Below are positions 37,046-49,342 of a stretch of DNA of 64,000 bases, one piece after another. The translations under genes and the position numbers were made by a program. Position 1 is the first letter of the stretch; each line of letters starts with the position of its first letter. The stretch comes from Pseudoscleropodium purum. Taxonomy: Eukaryota > Streptophyta > Bryopsida > Hypnales > Brachytheciaceae. The notes under the pieces are model-generated. The model was not told where the DNA came from and searched no databases. It worked only from the letters and a program-made list of their open reading frames with translations. The stretch spans positions 10,170,501 through 10,234,500 of the forward strand of contig OZ017796.1 of the NCBI GenBank assembly GCA_963969395.1, in the 5' to 3' direction.

Positions 37046-40000
37046 CTACCTCCTCATACTATCATCCACAAGCACGGGAGTGTACCTGGAGCCGATCTGC
37101 CGAACTCTGTGTTTCGGAATGGCACTCACGTGTTTGTGGAGCAAGATGTCAGCATATACCTCTTCATTCTCAGTAGATTGACTCCACGAAGGCTCTTCAT
37201 TATCATGGACCCTTTCGCTCTCCATTTTCATCCATGTATTGAAAGAAAGGCTCAGTTGTCGCCGTCCCACCCCAGGCTCCTCCTTGCACTCATTCTTGCA
37301 GACTGGCTTGGAATCTGTCGAGCAAACAGGTCTGGACTTGGGTCGACTTCGTCCGAGGAAGCCTCTGGGTAAGCAAACTGACCCTGCACCGACTTTGACA
37401 GACTCCCGTTTCACATTGTATTCCTCACTTGCCGGCAGGAGGGGAGCGTTGCCTGCAGCTGGAGCCCCTCTCACTCGCATTCCTTTGTGTTGCAGGCACC
37501 GTTTACGACCTTTAACAGGAGGAGTGTTACAAGGTGTACCTTCGTCGGTTAACACACCGCACCGCAACTCCAGAGAGGCCAGTCTTACTGGGCTGCGGAC
37601 ACTTACTGGGACCTGGTGTGGCGTGGTCATGAAGTAGCCCGAGTTTTTGTTGCTATTGGACGGAGCATCTAGGGGCTTTCGCAAGGCCACTTTGATACCA
37701 ACAGCATTTGTACCACAGAAGATGTACTTCTTGCCTGAGGATAAAGGGTTGCAGAAGGCGTCGTTCCTCGGCCAGACCATGAAAAGCTTGGCAAGAATAT
37801 CACGAGAACGGCGGTTGCCATTGCTGCCTTTATTCCAAGCGTAATCAAACACAGCCAGAAGCTCTGATTCCACTTGCTTCGCTACCACCTTGCTGTCTGT
37901 CTGTTAAAGATATTCAGAAGAAGTAGGAGTCATATTTGAAACTAACCTGCTGAAATAGGGTTTAGGGTGCCCCTTTTCAATATATGGACTGTCTAATAAG
38001 TACACTAATAAAGGCATTTGGTGTTAGTCACCTGATCGTGTTACCTCTCTGAAAACCTATTTGAGGTCACACTATTCATGAACTTCCTATCAGTGACTAG
38101 AAGTGTTTGGTTCATGTTTAGGGTTTGTAGCACAAAAGTACATTTCCATAACAATGTAGATGAGCTCTTGGTGATCATGATAAGGAATGGTTGACACTTT
38201 CATAGCCAAATTGATGAACCATTGTCTTCTCATATGAGCATGTCAAAGACTAATTATGTTTGATTTGCTCAAGTGAACTCGAAATAACTTTTAATTGACA
38301 ATATTCTCAAACAATGGCATGCCACTACTAGTCAACAACAATAGATTCTTGTTTCTTTTTCAAATTAGTGTTAGCAACACTAAATATTGTTATTAGTGTA
38401 GTGCAAAAGCATATATAATAGGATATTGAAATAAAGAAATGATATGACACAATCAAGATTGGAATTAGACCATTGGTGGTAAAAATATATATTACCTGTG
38501 CCCATCGAAAGGCAATGGCACTACCAAGAGCAAAAACTTCCGAGAAGAGATGTGGCCCGTTACATGATATCTTGCTTCCACTATCAATTGACCCTTGACT
38601 ACTAGTACTCCCACCAGATATTGAGTCATCATCTCTTTGGTACAATTTTGTAGACAACGATCTGTGAGCATTTTCACAAACCCAAACCTCGTTTAAGTAC
38701 TTGAGTTGGTGACATTCATGTCATGTAAGGTATAGGGCACTATTTGCATCCTTAAGTAGTGTGGTATTTGGGTGATCACAATAGAGCCATAGAGAGATGT
38801 TCAGATCCAAGAGCCCAATTTGAGATCATGTTTTTATCAATGTATGAATTTCTTATGCCATGCCAAAGAAACACTAAAAGTGATTGTACAAAACCTGATT
38901 TCCATTCAAAGATACATATTTAGTCAAGTCATGCTTTCAACCAAGTTGTTAATTCACTTAATCTTTTCATACACTTCGTTAACCTTCAATTAGGTCCACA
39001 TATCTTTCAGCCTAAACAAGAGACAGAAGGAGATCAAGTTGTTAATTCACTTAATCTTTTCATACACTTCGTTAACCTTCAATTAGGTCCACATATCTTT
39101 CAGCCTAAACAAGAGACAGAAGGAGATCAAATCCCCAGGGCATCAATGTGATGGAGAAATTCATACCTGGATCCTTCAAGATGTGACCCCCCTTGCCCAT
39201 ATTTCTGGAGACGGAGACGGATGTTGTCAGCCTGGCCAACGTAGACGGCCATGACGTCTTCCCTCTTCAAAGTGCGTGTGCGTTGGCGATGCGAAGTGGG
39301 AGACCATGATGGAGTCGTCACTCCCAGTTCATACACTCCAGGCCCAAAGTGAGCAGCTGGCAGGTTGTGCAGATGGTATCTGTCTATGCCATCTTTTCCA
39401 GCCATATGTTCGCTCCAATCTGAAGGACCGACCAGAATCTACATCACCGAAAACAGCAGGATTTAAGAACCCAACGACATTCAGAAAATGAGACAACGAG
39501 CTCGCCTTCATTGCATAACATTCAAGGAGAACAATAAGAGTAGTAAAGACGATGCCCTAGCAGCCCAAAATACAACAAAACCCTCAACAAAACTGGGCAC
39601 TATGTGAACCCTAATGGATCTTCAAAATGCAGAACCAAATGTGAAGTATAATTTCCAGTGAGTGAGACATAACTAGGGTACGGATGGAGAGCTACTCTAG
39701 TGACCCCAAGTGTATGTTCGCTGGTGAGTATACATTCTCGGGGTTGGTGTAACCTGAGCACCACTCGTCTGCTAGGGCATTACAACACTGACACAGATAA
39801 TTGATTCTCTTTTTAAAAAATCGTTGCTGCCTGATGTGAGGTAAACTAAAATAAAGACCACTTGCACTTGCCATCGACAGGATCAAGATTCAGTCAGACT
39901 AGAAAGACAAACGCTACCTTCCAATTGGAGAAAAGCTTGTCATGTTTCACAAATTCGCAATCCTCTCGTTTCAATCGTCCCTTGGCACTTGGCCACCCAC

Positions 40001-40055
40001 TTCGTTGCTGGACTAGCAAGTCCTCAGAGCTGCAACTCTTGAACACAAACTCCAT
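37046..40055 (-). CDS. EFFECTOR OF TRANSCRIPTION (ET/HRT) protein with GIY-YIG domain
   Basis: Four exons on the minus strand: 40055-39918, 39438-39167, 38661-38496, 37900-37046; phases join to a 476-residue protein. The ATG at 40055 is the first in the frame after an upstream stop. Seen: 'RLKREDCEFVKHDKLFSNWK' and 'LVGPSDW', hallmarks of ET N-termini; the GIY-YIG core 'GPGVYELGV' and 'VMAVYVGQADNIRLRLQKYG'; 'FALGSAIAFRWAQ'; 'VFDYAWNKGSNG'. One HRT cysteine motif has C-x9-C-x10-C-x2-H ('GRKRCLQHKG'). ET proteins are land-plant regulators of gibberellin response and differentiation, with DNA-nicking activity reported for the GIY-YIG domain. Only one clear cysteine motif is seen, whereas relatives often have two or more. 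The 37900-37046 exon ends with a basic Arg-rich tail. Confidence 0.88.
38942..39127. repeat. 93-bp perfect tandem duplication in ET intron 2
   Basis: Two adjacent copies (38942-39034, 39035-39127) with no difference that I can see, just downstream of the exon 2 donor site of the ET gene. The lack of divergence suggests a recent event. Confidence 0.85.
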
Positions 40056-43000
40056 CCTCTCCCTTCCTTTCACATCCTCATAAGCCACATTCACGCCACC
40101 CAAACCTTCCTCCAAACCTCCAAGAACAACAACAGCACTCCCCGCCAGTACACATCTCTCGCAGCATCAAGACTCAGCAACAAATGCAAAATGCCTCTCC
40201 TCTTCTCACAACGCTCGATGCTGACACGCCCGAAGCCTCCAATTGAGAGACATGAATCAACTCCGTCAATATTGAATCAACGCCCTGTTTGTCTATTCCC
40301 CCTAAACCCTGGCAATCGCTCGCTCAATCCTCAAAGGTTCGCACTCAGAGTGAAGCTCTCAGCTTGGAAATCGGTGACCACACCAGTAAATCCGTTGGGT
40401 GGCACTTGATGCAATTCATAAACCCCGCACGCAGAAAACTGGAGGGTGGATCGATCCACTGGACAAAGCTTCAGGGGAATTGAGTGCACGCTCGACAAAG
40501 TGGAGATGATGGGGCTGCATCATCGCGATTTCCACCAGCGTCGTCATCAATAACGACAGGAGGTCTGGACACGCACAGCATCATTAAGCCAGAGGAGCTA
40601 TAAATGCTCCATCGCTGGGGAAGATAGCAAAACTTCGCAAGGAACCGGCGCAACTGGATCTTCTTGGAAACGCCGGAACACGGCATCCAACGCCCCTGCC
40701 CATGTGCCCATGCATACGGTTGCGGCCAAGTTGCGTCTTGGCTGTCGTACCCGGGGGGAAGGGGGGCGAGGGAATGGCCCCGGGTATGAAGAGGTGTAGT
40801 GACAAGGTTTCCAACACAGGTAACACAAGGCAGAAACACCCATACCCGATCACTTAAGAAATTCTGGGACAGATCATGAGCATTATGAGGCAATGCAAAT
40901 TTTTCCTATGTTGAATGATAGGAATATGGAGACTGCAAATTTATTGTAATTTTATTCTCAAAATTGGGACTATTATGAATTATGGGAGTCTAGAAGTGCT
41001 CATAATCTATAGTCAATGTCTAAGCTCTTCTAATTCCAATCATTCAAGAACTATTTTTTGGCTCACTACTTCCTACTTTCTTGCTCATTCTTTTGGGACA
41101 TGTATCATCACCTTATAAGTCCCAACCTTGAAAAGGAGAAAAAAAAAACATTGCAAGCTTTGGTTGGAAATTTGTATCAACCTTGGTTGGAAAAAGTTGC
41201 ACGCTACAGGTCAAGTAGGAGCCCTCATCATTGGATATAGGTATTTCTACCTTTAGGTATGAGGTCCATAAACTATCTACTTCTAAAAACTTGGTGAAGT
41301 TATAGGTGAAAGCAAGAGAAATCCAACTCAAGTGATTTTGTACTTTTCTTAACACTTTAGTAATATCTCACAAGTTTTCAAAGTTGAAAACATAGAAGAG
41401 CCTAAACTTAACACTAGACTCACCTTAAATGGACACCCTAGAAGCATGAAATGTCTCAACCTTCACTGGTTGCTTCAAAAAACTCTTCACTTGTCATTAG
41501 TTGCTTTTCAAGAGTTGTTGTAGTTTTGAGTCTTCAAAGTCATTCACTCAAGGCCAATTTTTAGGTGTCAAGAGAATAGAAAGTGCCTCTAACTTCTAGC
41601 TATTGTATCTTACAAGCCATACTATCTCTATCACTATGTATCTTTGGTGCACATTTGATCAAGCTTTCAAATGTATTTTACTAATACATGACAAAAATGA
41701 CAAATAGTCATATAGCATAAATAGATTTTCCTAACTTATTTTGTCTTTATAATAGATGTACATTCAATTGTACTTAACTTTTAATGCTTGAATCTTTTCG
41801 AAGATTTCTTTTACATTTTTTATTATATTTTTGTAGGAATACATTGATTACATCAATTTCATCAAATTGCTCATAAAAAGGTCATTTTTTTGAAGAGTCA
41901 ATAATTGCTTGGGATGATTGAAAAAATTGGAGGACAATACATTGTCATGATTTTGATTGTATTCATTATTTAAAATATGGATGATGGAGAGTTTAGGAGT
42001 TACCATTTGAATCTTGGAGGTACTAAAAGTGGTCACTCAAAGCATGTATATTTAATTAATTATCAGTTATAGGTTATGGGCTATTGATTTTGGAATTTTT
42101 AAGCTACATCAAATGATATATGAATTGTTGCATTCTATATTGTAGGATATTTCCAAATATCACAATATACACTAGTAATTCATTAATATACCACATTTAG
42201 AAAGTAGATTTTTAGCTCTTAGGATTGGTCTCTTAATTTTCTAATAAATTCGTGCTTGAAGACCTCATGTATACCACTACATTCAAAAAATATACATAAG
42301 TTGTATTTTCTAACTTTGACATTCAATCAAAATTTAAATGAGTTTGTATATATACTTGCATTTGAATGAATGTGTCATTTGGAGATGATGGAATAAATAA
42401 TTTCACTTCCACTTTTACTTGATTGGTTAAAAATTGCCTTGATTTTTACATATTTATAAATATAAAGAAATAACTAAATAATGCACAAACATTATTATTT
42501 TATGCATAGCAATATACAAATATTTTTGCAAAGTGCATTGTTGGATGTGCACCAAATTAAATATGTAGCTAAGATTTTTTTAATTATGTAGTATTATTGT
42601 CAAATTTAGAGCATTTATAAGAGCATTCTTTCATTGGTGCAAACCTTTAAACTCTTAAAAATTTAGAGATTACAAGTGCCCTCTTATTTCTATTTTCTTC
42701 ACACAAAAGTAATGGGTAGTTGTATAGCAAGTTTTGTAGTGTTATTTATGCAAATTTTTCATCTCTCATTGTATCATGCTTTGTAATGCTTAATAAATTG
42801 GATTTCAACAAGTTTATTCAAAACACCAACAAATTATCTCCTAAAGGTTTGGATGACATTAGAAGGGATTTGAAGGCAATGGAAGTTTGTTTTAGGCTTG
42901 TTCCCTTTGTTATTACTCTTGCAATGATGAAATGGTTGATTGTTTGAAACAAAATGTTAAAAAAATTTCAAAATGCAAAAAAAAAGTAGAAAAAGAATTT

Positions 43001-45678
43001 TCACTTTTTTTTCAAATTTTTTTATATGATGTGGCAAGGTCTTGGCCACATTATAGTGTTGTAGTGGCATAGTTTCCTTGTCCCCTGTAGCATGGGAATT
43101 CGTAGGCTTCTGTTGCCTTTAAATCCCTTCTAATGCTATTCAATGAACATACACATATGAGCTTGGATAAGTGTGTATGAAGTCATTTTTTAATGAATGT
43201 TCTCCAAATTTTAATACAAGGTGTAAACATGTATACCCTTAGTAAAAATATAATTTTTTCTTTGATTGGGTGCCTAGATCAAAATTTATGTTGCTTTGAA
43301 CTTTTTAATGGCCCAAGCAACTTTAAACAACATGTGCCAAAAACTCTTCCTATAATTTTGAAATTTGGCTTCTATATAACTTACATGATGCAAAGTGAAA
43401 ATGTCAAAAAAAAACAATCATGTATAGTATAAAAATCTCACTTTAAGAGGAGCTAAAGCCTATTGGTTGGTCCTATTTAGCAAGATTAGAAAAAACAACC
43501 TTTCACTTCTAACTTCAAACATTGTATCATAGTCATTAGGAAAAATCTAAGCCCTGTAGAGGGCCGTTAAGAATTTTGTTTTCAGCGCCCCATAGTGTAG
43601 TTACAGGAAAATTATTTTATTTTATTTTAATATTTTTAATTAAAAAAATATTAAAAAAGTATCAAAACCTGATGTAGCATAAGTAGTGCCACATTAGCAA
43701 CTTTCATAAAAAATAAAAAATTGCTGAATTCCTCTCTATTTGCAACAAGGTAGTTGTGGGCAGTTCCAAACTTGCAGCCTTCCCAAGGCCTGAAATTTTT
43801 TGTAATGACCACCCATTTCCAACTAGAGAGCTATACCTAACTTATAGGGTGCAAATATTCTCAACTAAGGCTAGAACAAATTTCCAATCAAAGCTTAGCC
43901 AATGTATTTTTTCTCCTTTTCAAAGTTAAGATTAATCAAGTCATGACACATGTTCCATAGTGAGTAGGAAAGAAGTTCTTGACTAATAAGAATTAGAAGA
44001 CTCTGGATATTAGGTATGAATTTAAACTAACCCTTGGCTTCCAAAATTCATAGCAATTTCAATCTGAATCATAAAATTACCAAAAAAATTGCGACTCCCC
44101 TAATTTCTATCTTCTAACATGATAGAAAATTTACATTGCCTTACACACTCCATAACATATTTGAAATTGCTAAAGTGTCTGACTATGGGTGGTTCTACCA
44201 TAATTTTTCAATTTGTGTGGTCAAAGTATCTGAAATGTTTTCCACGCATTCGTATAGTAAACTAGTAGAAATTTTATATAGTTGAATTTTGGAAAAAAAA
44301 ATTCATTTTCTTTTCATTGCCTTGAAAAGTCAAGTAGATTTTTCACAATTTGTGCCCTAAATGTGCCTCGGTTGTTGAGGGGTCAATAGTGAACTTGTAT
44401 CTCTGTCACCTAAACACCAAGATGGGTATTAGGGCAATTGTTTAACATTTGAAGAAAACAAAACAAAAAACCGGTTATTTGTTATGTTTCATTACTTTCA
44501 AATTCCAAATTTGGTGGAGGCTGGCCAATAATTCAGACATAATTTGCATTAAATTTTAGTTTTTCCAGTAGCAACTGTACAATTTTTGACTTTCAGCAAA
44601 ATTGCTCTAAATGATTTCAATTAATGAATGTCAATTAAGTTTGCCTTTTCCATTACATATGATGGCAATATTTTCGACAATTGTTCTGCACTTTAATCTA
44701 TAAGTTACATGTCTCGGTTAACAAAGGAGGAACTGCTCATGTGCATTTCATATTTGGCAATCGGAAGCTTTTTACTTTGGAAGTTTCACCTCCCAAGTAT
44801 AAACTGTGTATGGCAGTGCCTGTCACTTTTGGGTACATCGCCAATATAAATAAGATTGCATTTTTCGCCTGATCGATCAGACACCGAATCACAAAAGGCA
44901 CGCTCCCTCTACTTACATACACCACTAACTTAATGAAGTCTCCTTCACCAACAAGGACTCAGTCTTAATTCTTCTATGCTAGCCCACCCATTTTCAACCA
45001 ATTAAGCAATTATGCATATCTGGAGCATAGGTTTTTTGAGTGCAGAAATTCTTCCATGTATAGAAATAGGGTTTAGAAGGATTTCATGTTTTTCCAGAAT
45101 TTTATTTCTCAAAATTTAATTACTATAAATTTTTTAGTTGGAGATTCTGTTTGACCTATTCTTGTCATATAGGTATTCCTATTACCAACCATGGGTTGGT
45201 TGCAAAATCAACCAAGACTGCAGCCAATCGTAATGCACCACAATTGCATTGCAAATTGTGCCATAATTAATCTCCTGCTATTTGGGAAGAGTGTAGCCTA
45301 TATGATGGGAATGGGTTCCGGTCAGAAATGGGTCGGCTACCATAATATCGCAATCCCGATGCACGGGCACCTCATATTGACTCCTGAATCTGGAAAATGT
45401 ACACAAACGGTAGATAGTCCCCCACCCTGTACATTTTCAATAACAGGGATTTAATATAAGCTAGCTCCCTGTGGAAGCAATTCACTATGGAAGCAGATGG
45501 TTAGCTAACTTTGCAATCCCACAGCATTGATCAACCACCCAGCTTCACACCCACCCTCACTCGTCGCTGCAATTGTCAATTAAATCCATCATCGACCCTG
45601 ACGTACGCAATTACTCATACAACCGGGATACAAGCTAACTAAAACGTAACCCTCTCGATCAAAGTCTCAATCCCTTGG
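40056..45678. other. ET promoter side and AT-rich spacer
   Basis: 40056-40880 is less AT-rich and probably holds the ET promoter and 5' UTR. The long open frames at 40471-40893 occur in several registers and look non-coding. From about 40900 on the sequence is AT-rich without recognised features. Confidence 0.4.
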
Positions 45679-45686
45679 TATATAAA
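45679..45686 (+). promoter_or_regulatory. TATA box of the proline-rich protein gene
   Basis: TATATAAA about 100 bases before the ATG at 45785, followed by a C/T-rich leader; typical spacing for a plant core promoter. Confidence 0.7.
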
Positions 45687-45784
45687 CTTCAAAACCCGTC
45701 TTCCCAATTCCATTACTCCCCCACTCGCTCTCACTTGCGTGCATTCCTCTTCGTCCTTAGCTTCCATTTTGCAAAGCTAGATCG

Positions 45785-46132
45785 ATGAAGACCATGGGCG
45801 TGCAGGCGATCTCCATAGCGGTTCTGGTTGTAGCAGCCATGCTTCTGGTGGCGCCGGCTGAGGGCAGGGCGTTGCTGAACCTGGGCAAACTGATCGACCA
45901 TTTCCTCGATTGCCCACCGCCGCCTGCAGAGGAGGCGCCAGGTCCGGAGCCTGCTTACAGTGTGCCTTACTACAGTCCTCCGGATGTGGAGGCTCCGGCG
46001 CCGGATGTTTACAGTGTGCCGGATGCTCCTGAGTATCAGTCTCCGCCTGGGCCTCCTTATGCTGATAGCCCACCTTCTCCCATTTCGGAGCCTGCTCCGG
46101 AGTACCAGACGCCCCCTGCCGGAGGCTACTGA
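45785..46132 (+). CDS. Small secreted proline-rich protein
   Basis: 115 residues in one exon. The N-terminus 'MKTMGVQAISIAVLVVAAML' followed by 'LVAPAEG' is a clear signal peptide with cleavage likely after AEG. The mature part is Pro/Ala/Tyr/Ser-rich with 'CPPPPAEEAP', 'YYSPPDVEAP', 'YQSPPGPP' and 'YQTPP', and a single Cys. A TATA box and leader precede it. Probably an apoplastic or cell-wall protein; hydroxyproline modification is possible at the SPP/PPP motifs. GC content is far above the neighbourhood, as expected of a real coding exon. I cannot name a family. Confidence 0.75.
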   Translation: MKTMGVQAISIAVLVVAAMLLVAPAEGRALLNLGKLIDHFLDCPPPPAEEAPGPEPAYSVPYYSPPDVEAPAPDVYSVPDAPEYQSPPGPPYADSPPSPISEPAPEYQTPPAGGY

Positions 46133-46831
46133 TCGATCAATGCATCATTCTCTCGCAAAGCAGGTATGCACTGGACGTACGTGGATTATCATGGTTTTGC
46201 AAAATATGGTACTCGTGAGATCGATACTGGTCTTAGTAAGTTTAGTTTGTGCTGGTATAGTTTCGATAGCAGTATTTATATGCATATTGATGAATATGGG
46301 TCTTATATACTTATATTGAATTAAATGACCAATCTTACTTGCATGATCTATCAACACTTACTGGCCGGCCGTGGGGAGTGTGGACCTGGTTTCATAAATC
46401 TAGCAAATTTGTGTGTTGGTGATTGAATTGATTGAGTGACGTGCTGCAGGAGATGGGATCCGGATCGAGGTTGAAAATCGAAGGAGAATTCGACCAGCCC
46501 TTGGCTTGAAATGTCTATGATTGAGAATTGATCCTGGAGCGAGTAGAATAGTTGACGAGTCCATACGTACGAGTAATTCATGGTGCACTGCGTTTCTGAC
46601 TAATTGTCAAGTTCCAGGATCATCGGTTGAATTTATTGAAGAAGAAAAAATTTAACCTTGTTGTTTATTAAGTTGTTGCATCGACTCATCTTGTCACTTT
46701 CGATCCCTCTGTTCTTGGCTTGTTTGATTCTACAGTAGACTTATACTAGTCCACACGTTTCATTGAGTACTGTACATTCAAGCCTCTGTCACTACTAGAA
46801 TTAGAATTTGGATGGTTTAGCACTGTTACGG

Positions 46832-46969
46832 GAAATTTCGTTAAAATGGCGGTATTCCAAACGCCATTTCTGCATTTCCGTCTTTAGCTCCAAATCCGAA
46901 GTCTTGTACTAATATATATGTAGAATTCAAGTGCCAAGTTTGTGGAATACCGCCCTTTTAACGAAATTT
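46832..46969. repeat. Long inverted repeat (hairpin-forming)
   Basis: Arms of about 27-28 bases with one mismatch (46832-46859 and 46943-46969) separated by about 83 bases; both contain CGTTAAAA/TTTTAACG and GCGGTATTCCA. Could be a foldback element end pair or a small-RNA hairpin. Confidence 0.75.
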
Positions 46970-47592
46970 TGGTTCCGTTGTACGGAGTACGTAGCAACGT
47001 TTGGGAAGATGGTTTACCTACGTACGTTTTGGCAGTAAAATGCAAATTTTGGAAAGCGCGCACTTCAGTGAACACACAACATTTTTCAGCAAACATGCCC
47101 AAAATACGTTATTCGCGTAGCAACGTTGAATGCCAATTTGTGGGATCACATTTTTGCATATGTTCAGCGCTCAGACATTGCTACAAACGTTGTTTTATGG
47201 GGGTAAATTCTGGTAATGCTTTTCAATACTTCGATCAATACTATAGAATAGAATCGAGGAATTTTGGCAATTTGCCATACTGCAGTCGGAGGGAACAATT
47301 TGGCCAAGACTGCGCGCAAACCGACTTAGGAAGACTGGACTGCCAATCTTGTGCATGTGTGTCTGTGGACACTCAATTTATCACTCTCTTGTTTGTAGCT
47401 TGGTTAGCTTTCTAGCTTGCAACTATATGAACAATGCTGGGATATTTACTTACTTCACCTACCAATAAGTATAATCAACTCTTTAAAGATCTTTTAATTT
47501 TTTAGGGCGCCTAAAAATCTCACAATTACAATTGCATTTACATTTAATCACAATCGATATAGTAAGGTGGCCGATCCATTTCCAACCACTTA

Positions 47593-47867
47593 GAGCATCC
47601 CAACAATGGCTTCCCTATCCCTATCTTTATGTAAGTAAAGAAAGACCAAGTATAGGGATAGGAAATGCTCTTCCCCACTAGTATTGTTCTACCCTAAACA
47701 TACAAGAAAGTTGACTTTGAGTTCCCTAAATCTCCCCCCATATAGAGAATTGGACATTGAGTTTCCTAAATATTTAGGGATAAAGAACCTTGGTGGGAAG
47801 TTTTCTTCCCTATCCAAATGAAATTCATTGGATTAGGGGATAGGGAATGCCCTTGACAGGGATGCTC
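47593..47867. mobile_element. Tourist-like (PIF/Harbinger) MITE
   Basis: 275 bp with inverted termini GAGCATCCC / GGGATGCTC and a 3-bp duplication TTA at 47590-47592 and 47868-47870. GAGCATC-type termini and TTA targets are typical of Tourist MITEs. Non-coding. Confidence 0.75.
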
Positions 47868-48437
47868 TTAAGCAATTATGCATTCTATTGGGAGAAATTT
47901 GTAAATAATTTTTATATTGAAATATGTGAGGATTTAAAAAAAAATTACTACCCAATGTAGGGCAAGGGAGATATGTGTAAAGGCAACAATATGATGCTAA
48001 TTCATCCTAAAATGCACAAGAATAACCAATTCCTTGGCAAGTGATTACAAACATTTTAAAAGAGAATTGTTGACTTGTAGGCAAGCATGTGCAAAGTACA
48101 CATTTAAGGTAGTGTGCTCGTGAAGTGACCGTTTTAGGGTTGATTGGCCTTTCTAATGTTTTTTAGATGCTTAAAAGTGTTTTTTTTTTTAATTTCTCAC
48201 TTGAAGGAAAATTGATGGAGAATTTAACGCAATTGGTTTCATATTTTTTGGAGCATTTATAAATTACTTATGAATTTTCAAAGAATTCTATCCTAGAACT
48301 TTTTTCTGATTTCAGGCATTGCAAAATCCACCCTTGCTTAGTCTAAAAAATGATATGGATTGACCAAAAACAAGCATGATTGTGGCATGCAAAAAGGAAT
48401 ACACAAGGTTCTAAAATGTGATCATTATTGAACTTAA

Positions 48438-49338
48438 CCCCTAAAGAACCAAGGTCTTTTTTCTGCCAAAAAACACTCGACACTGCCATTTCTATGGCTA
48501 AAGTTTAAAAAAATGAATTTTTTTTTTCACATCTAACCATAGGATCTTACACCTAACTAATATGAGAATGTTTGGAAAAAACTTCAAATTTTTTGACTGC
48601 ATAGATTGCAAGATATTGGCGCTTAGAGTAGAAAAAATAAGTTTTTCAACACATTGCGGGACTAGTTTTTTTACTTTGAACATTTTTAACTTTAATTTTT
48701 TGCATTACAGAGTTTTGTGCTTTAAATCTCTATGGTATAGAATTGAGTTGAGAGTCTAGGAAAAAAAAAAATAATTCAAAAAATCTTAATTTTTATTCTT
48801 TAAAAAATTGTTAAGTAAAGTAGGTATGAGATAGAAGGAAAATCTAAATTATTAATATCTTTACAATGGAATTAAAATGCACTAATTCCAATGGTGAGAT
48901 TGTCTTAGCAAGAAAAATAAATCATATGAAACTTTTTTTTTGGAAAAATTGAAAAAATTGCATTTAGAAATGAATCTAACAAGTTATTTTTTCAAAAAGA
49001 TGCTCTATTTGCCCAAAAAACAAGATTGTCCATAACTTTCTCATAAGAAATCCAAATTTAATGAATCAAAGATTTCCATGTACACAAAAATATAATCTAT
49101 GAGGAAAAAAAAATTAAAATTTTTGAAATTTTTTTTGCTGCCCCCCATCCCCTATTTTGAGCTTATTCAAGCATAATTTTTATTCCTAGGCATGATTGGA
49201 AGAAAATTACATTCCCACAAAGCTAATGAATTTTCATATCTTCAAAATTTTTTTGGAAAAATATGGAAATAGTTTTAGCCTGTAGGTACCTACCCAAAAT
49301 CCCATTTGTCCCCCGAAGGGACAATGGTCCTTTAGGGG
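48438..49338. mobile_element. TTAA-flanked inverted-repeat element (piggyBac-like MITE?)
   Basis: 901 bp. Left end CCCCTAAAGAACCA and right end TGGTCCTTTAGGGG are complementary with one mismatch over 14 bases. TTAA lies directly outside both ends (48434-48437, 49339-49342). TTAA duplications and C-run termini are the piggyBac signature. The interior is AT-rich with no transposase. Confidence 0.6.
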
Positions 49339-49342
49339 TTAA

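Noticed and set aside
40471..40893. 140-codon minus-strand frame upstream of the ET gene
   Set aside because: Three overlapping registers are open, with no domain and no splice context; more likely promoter or UTR.
42720..42947. 75-codon frame in AT-rich spacer
   Set aside because: Composition matches the surrounding non-coding DNA; no domain or splice context.
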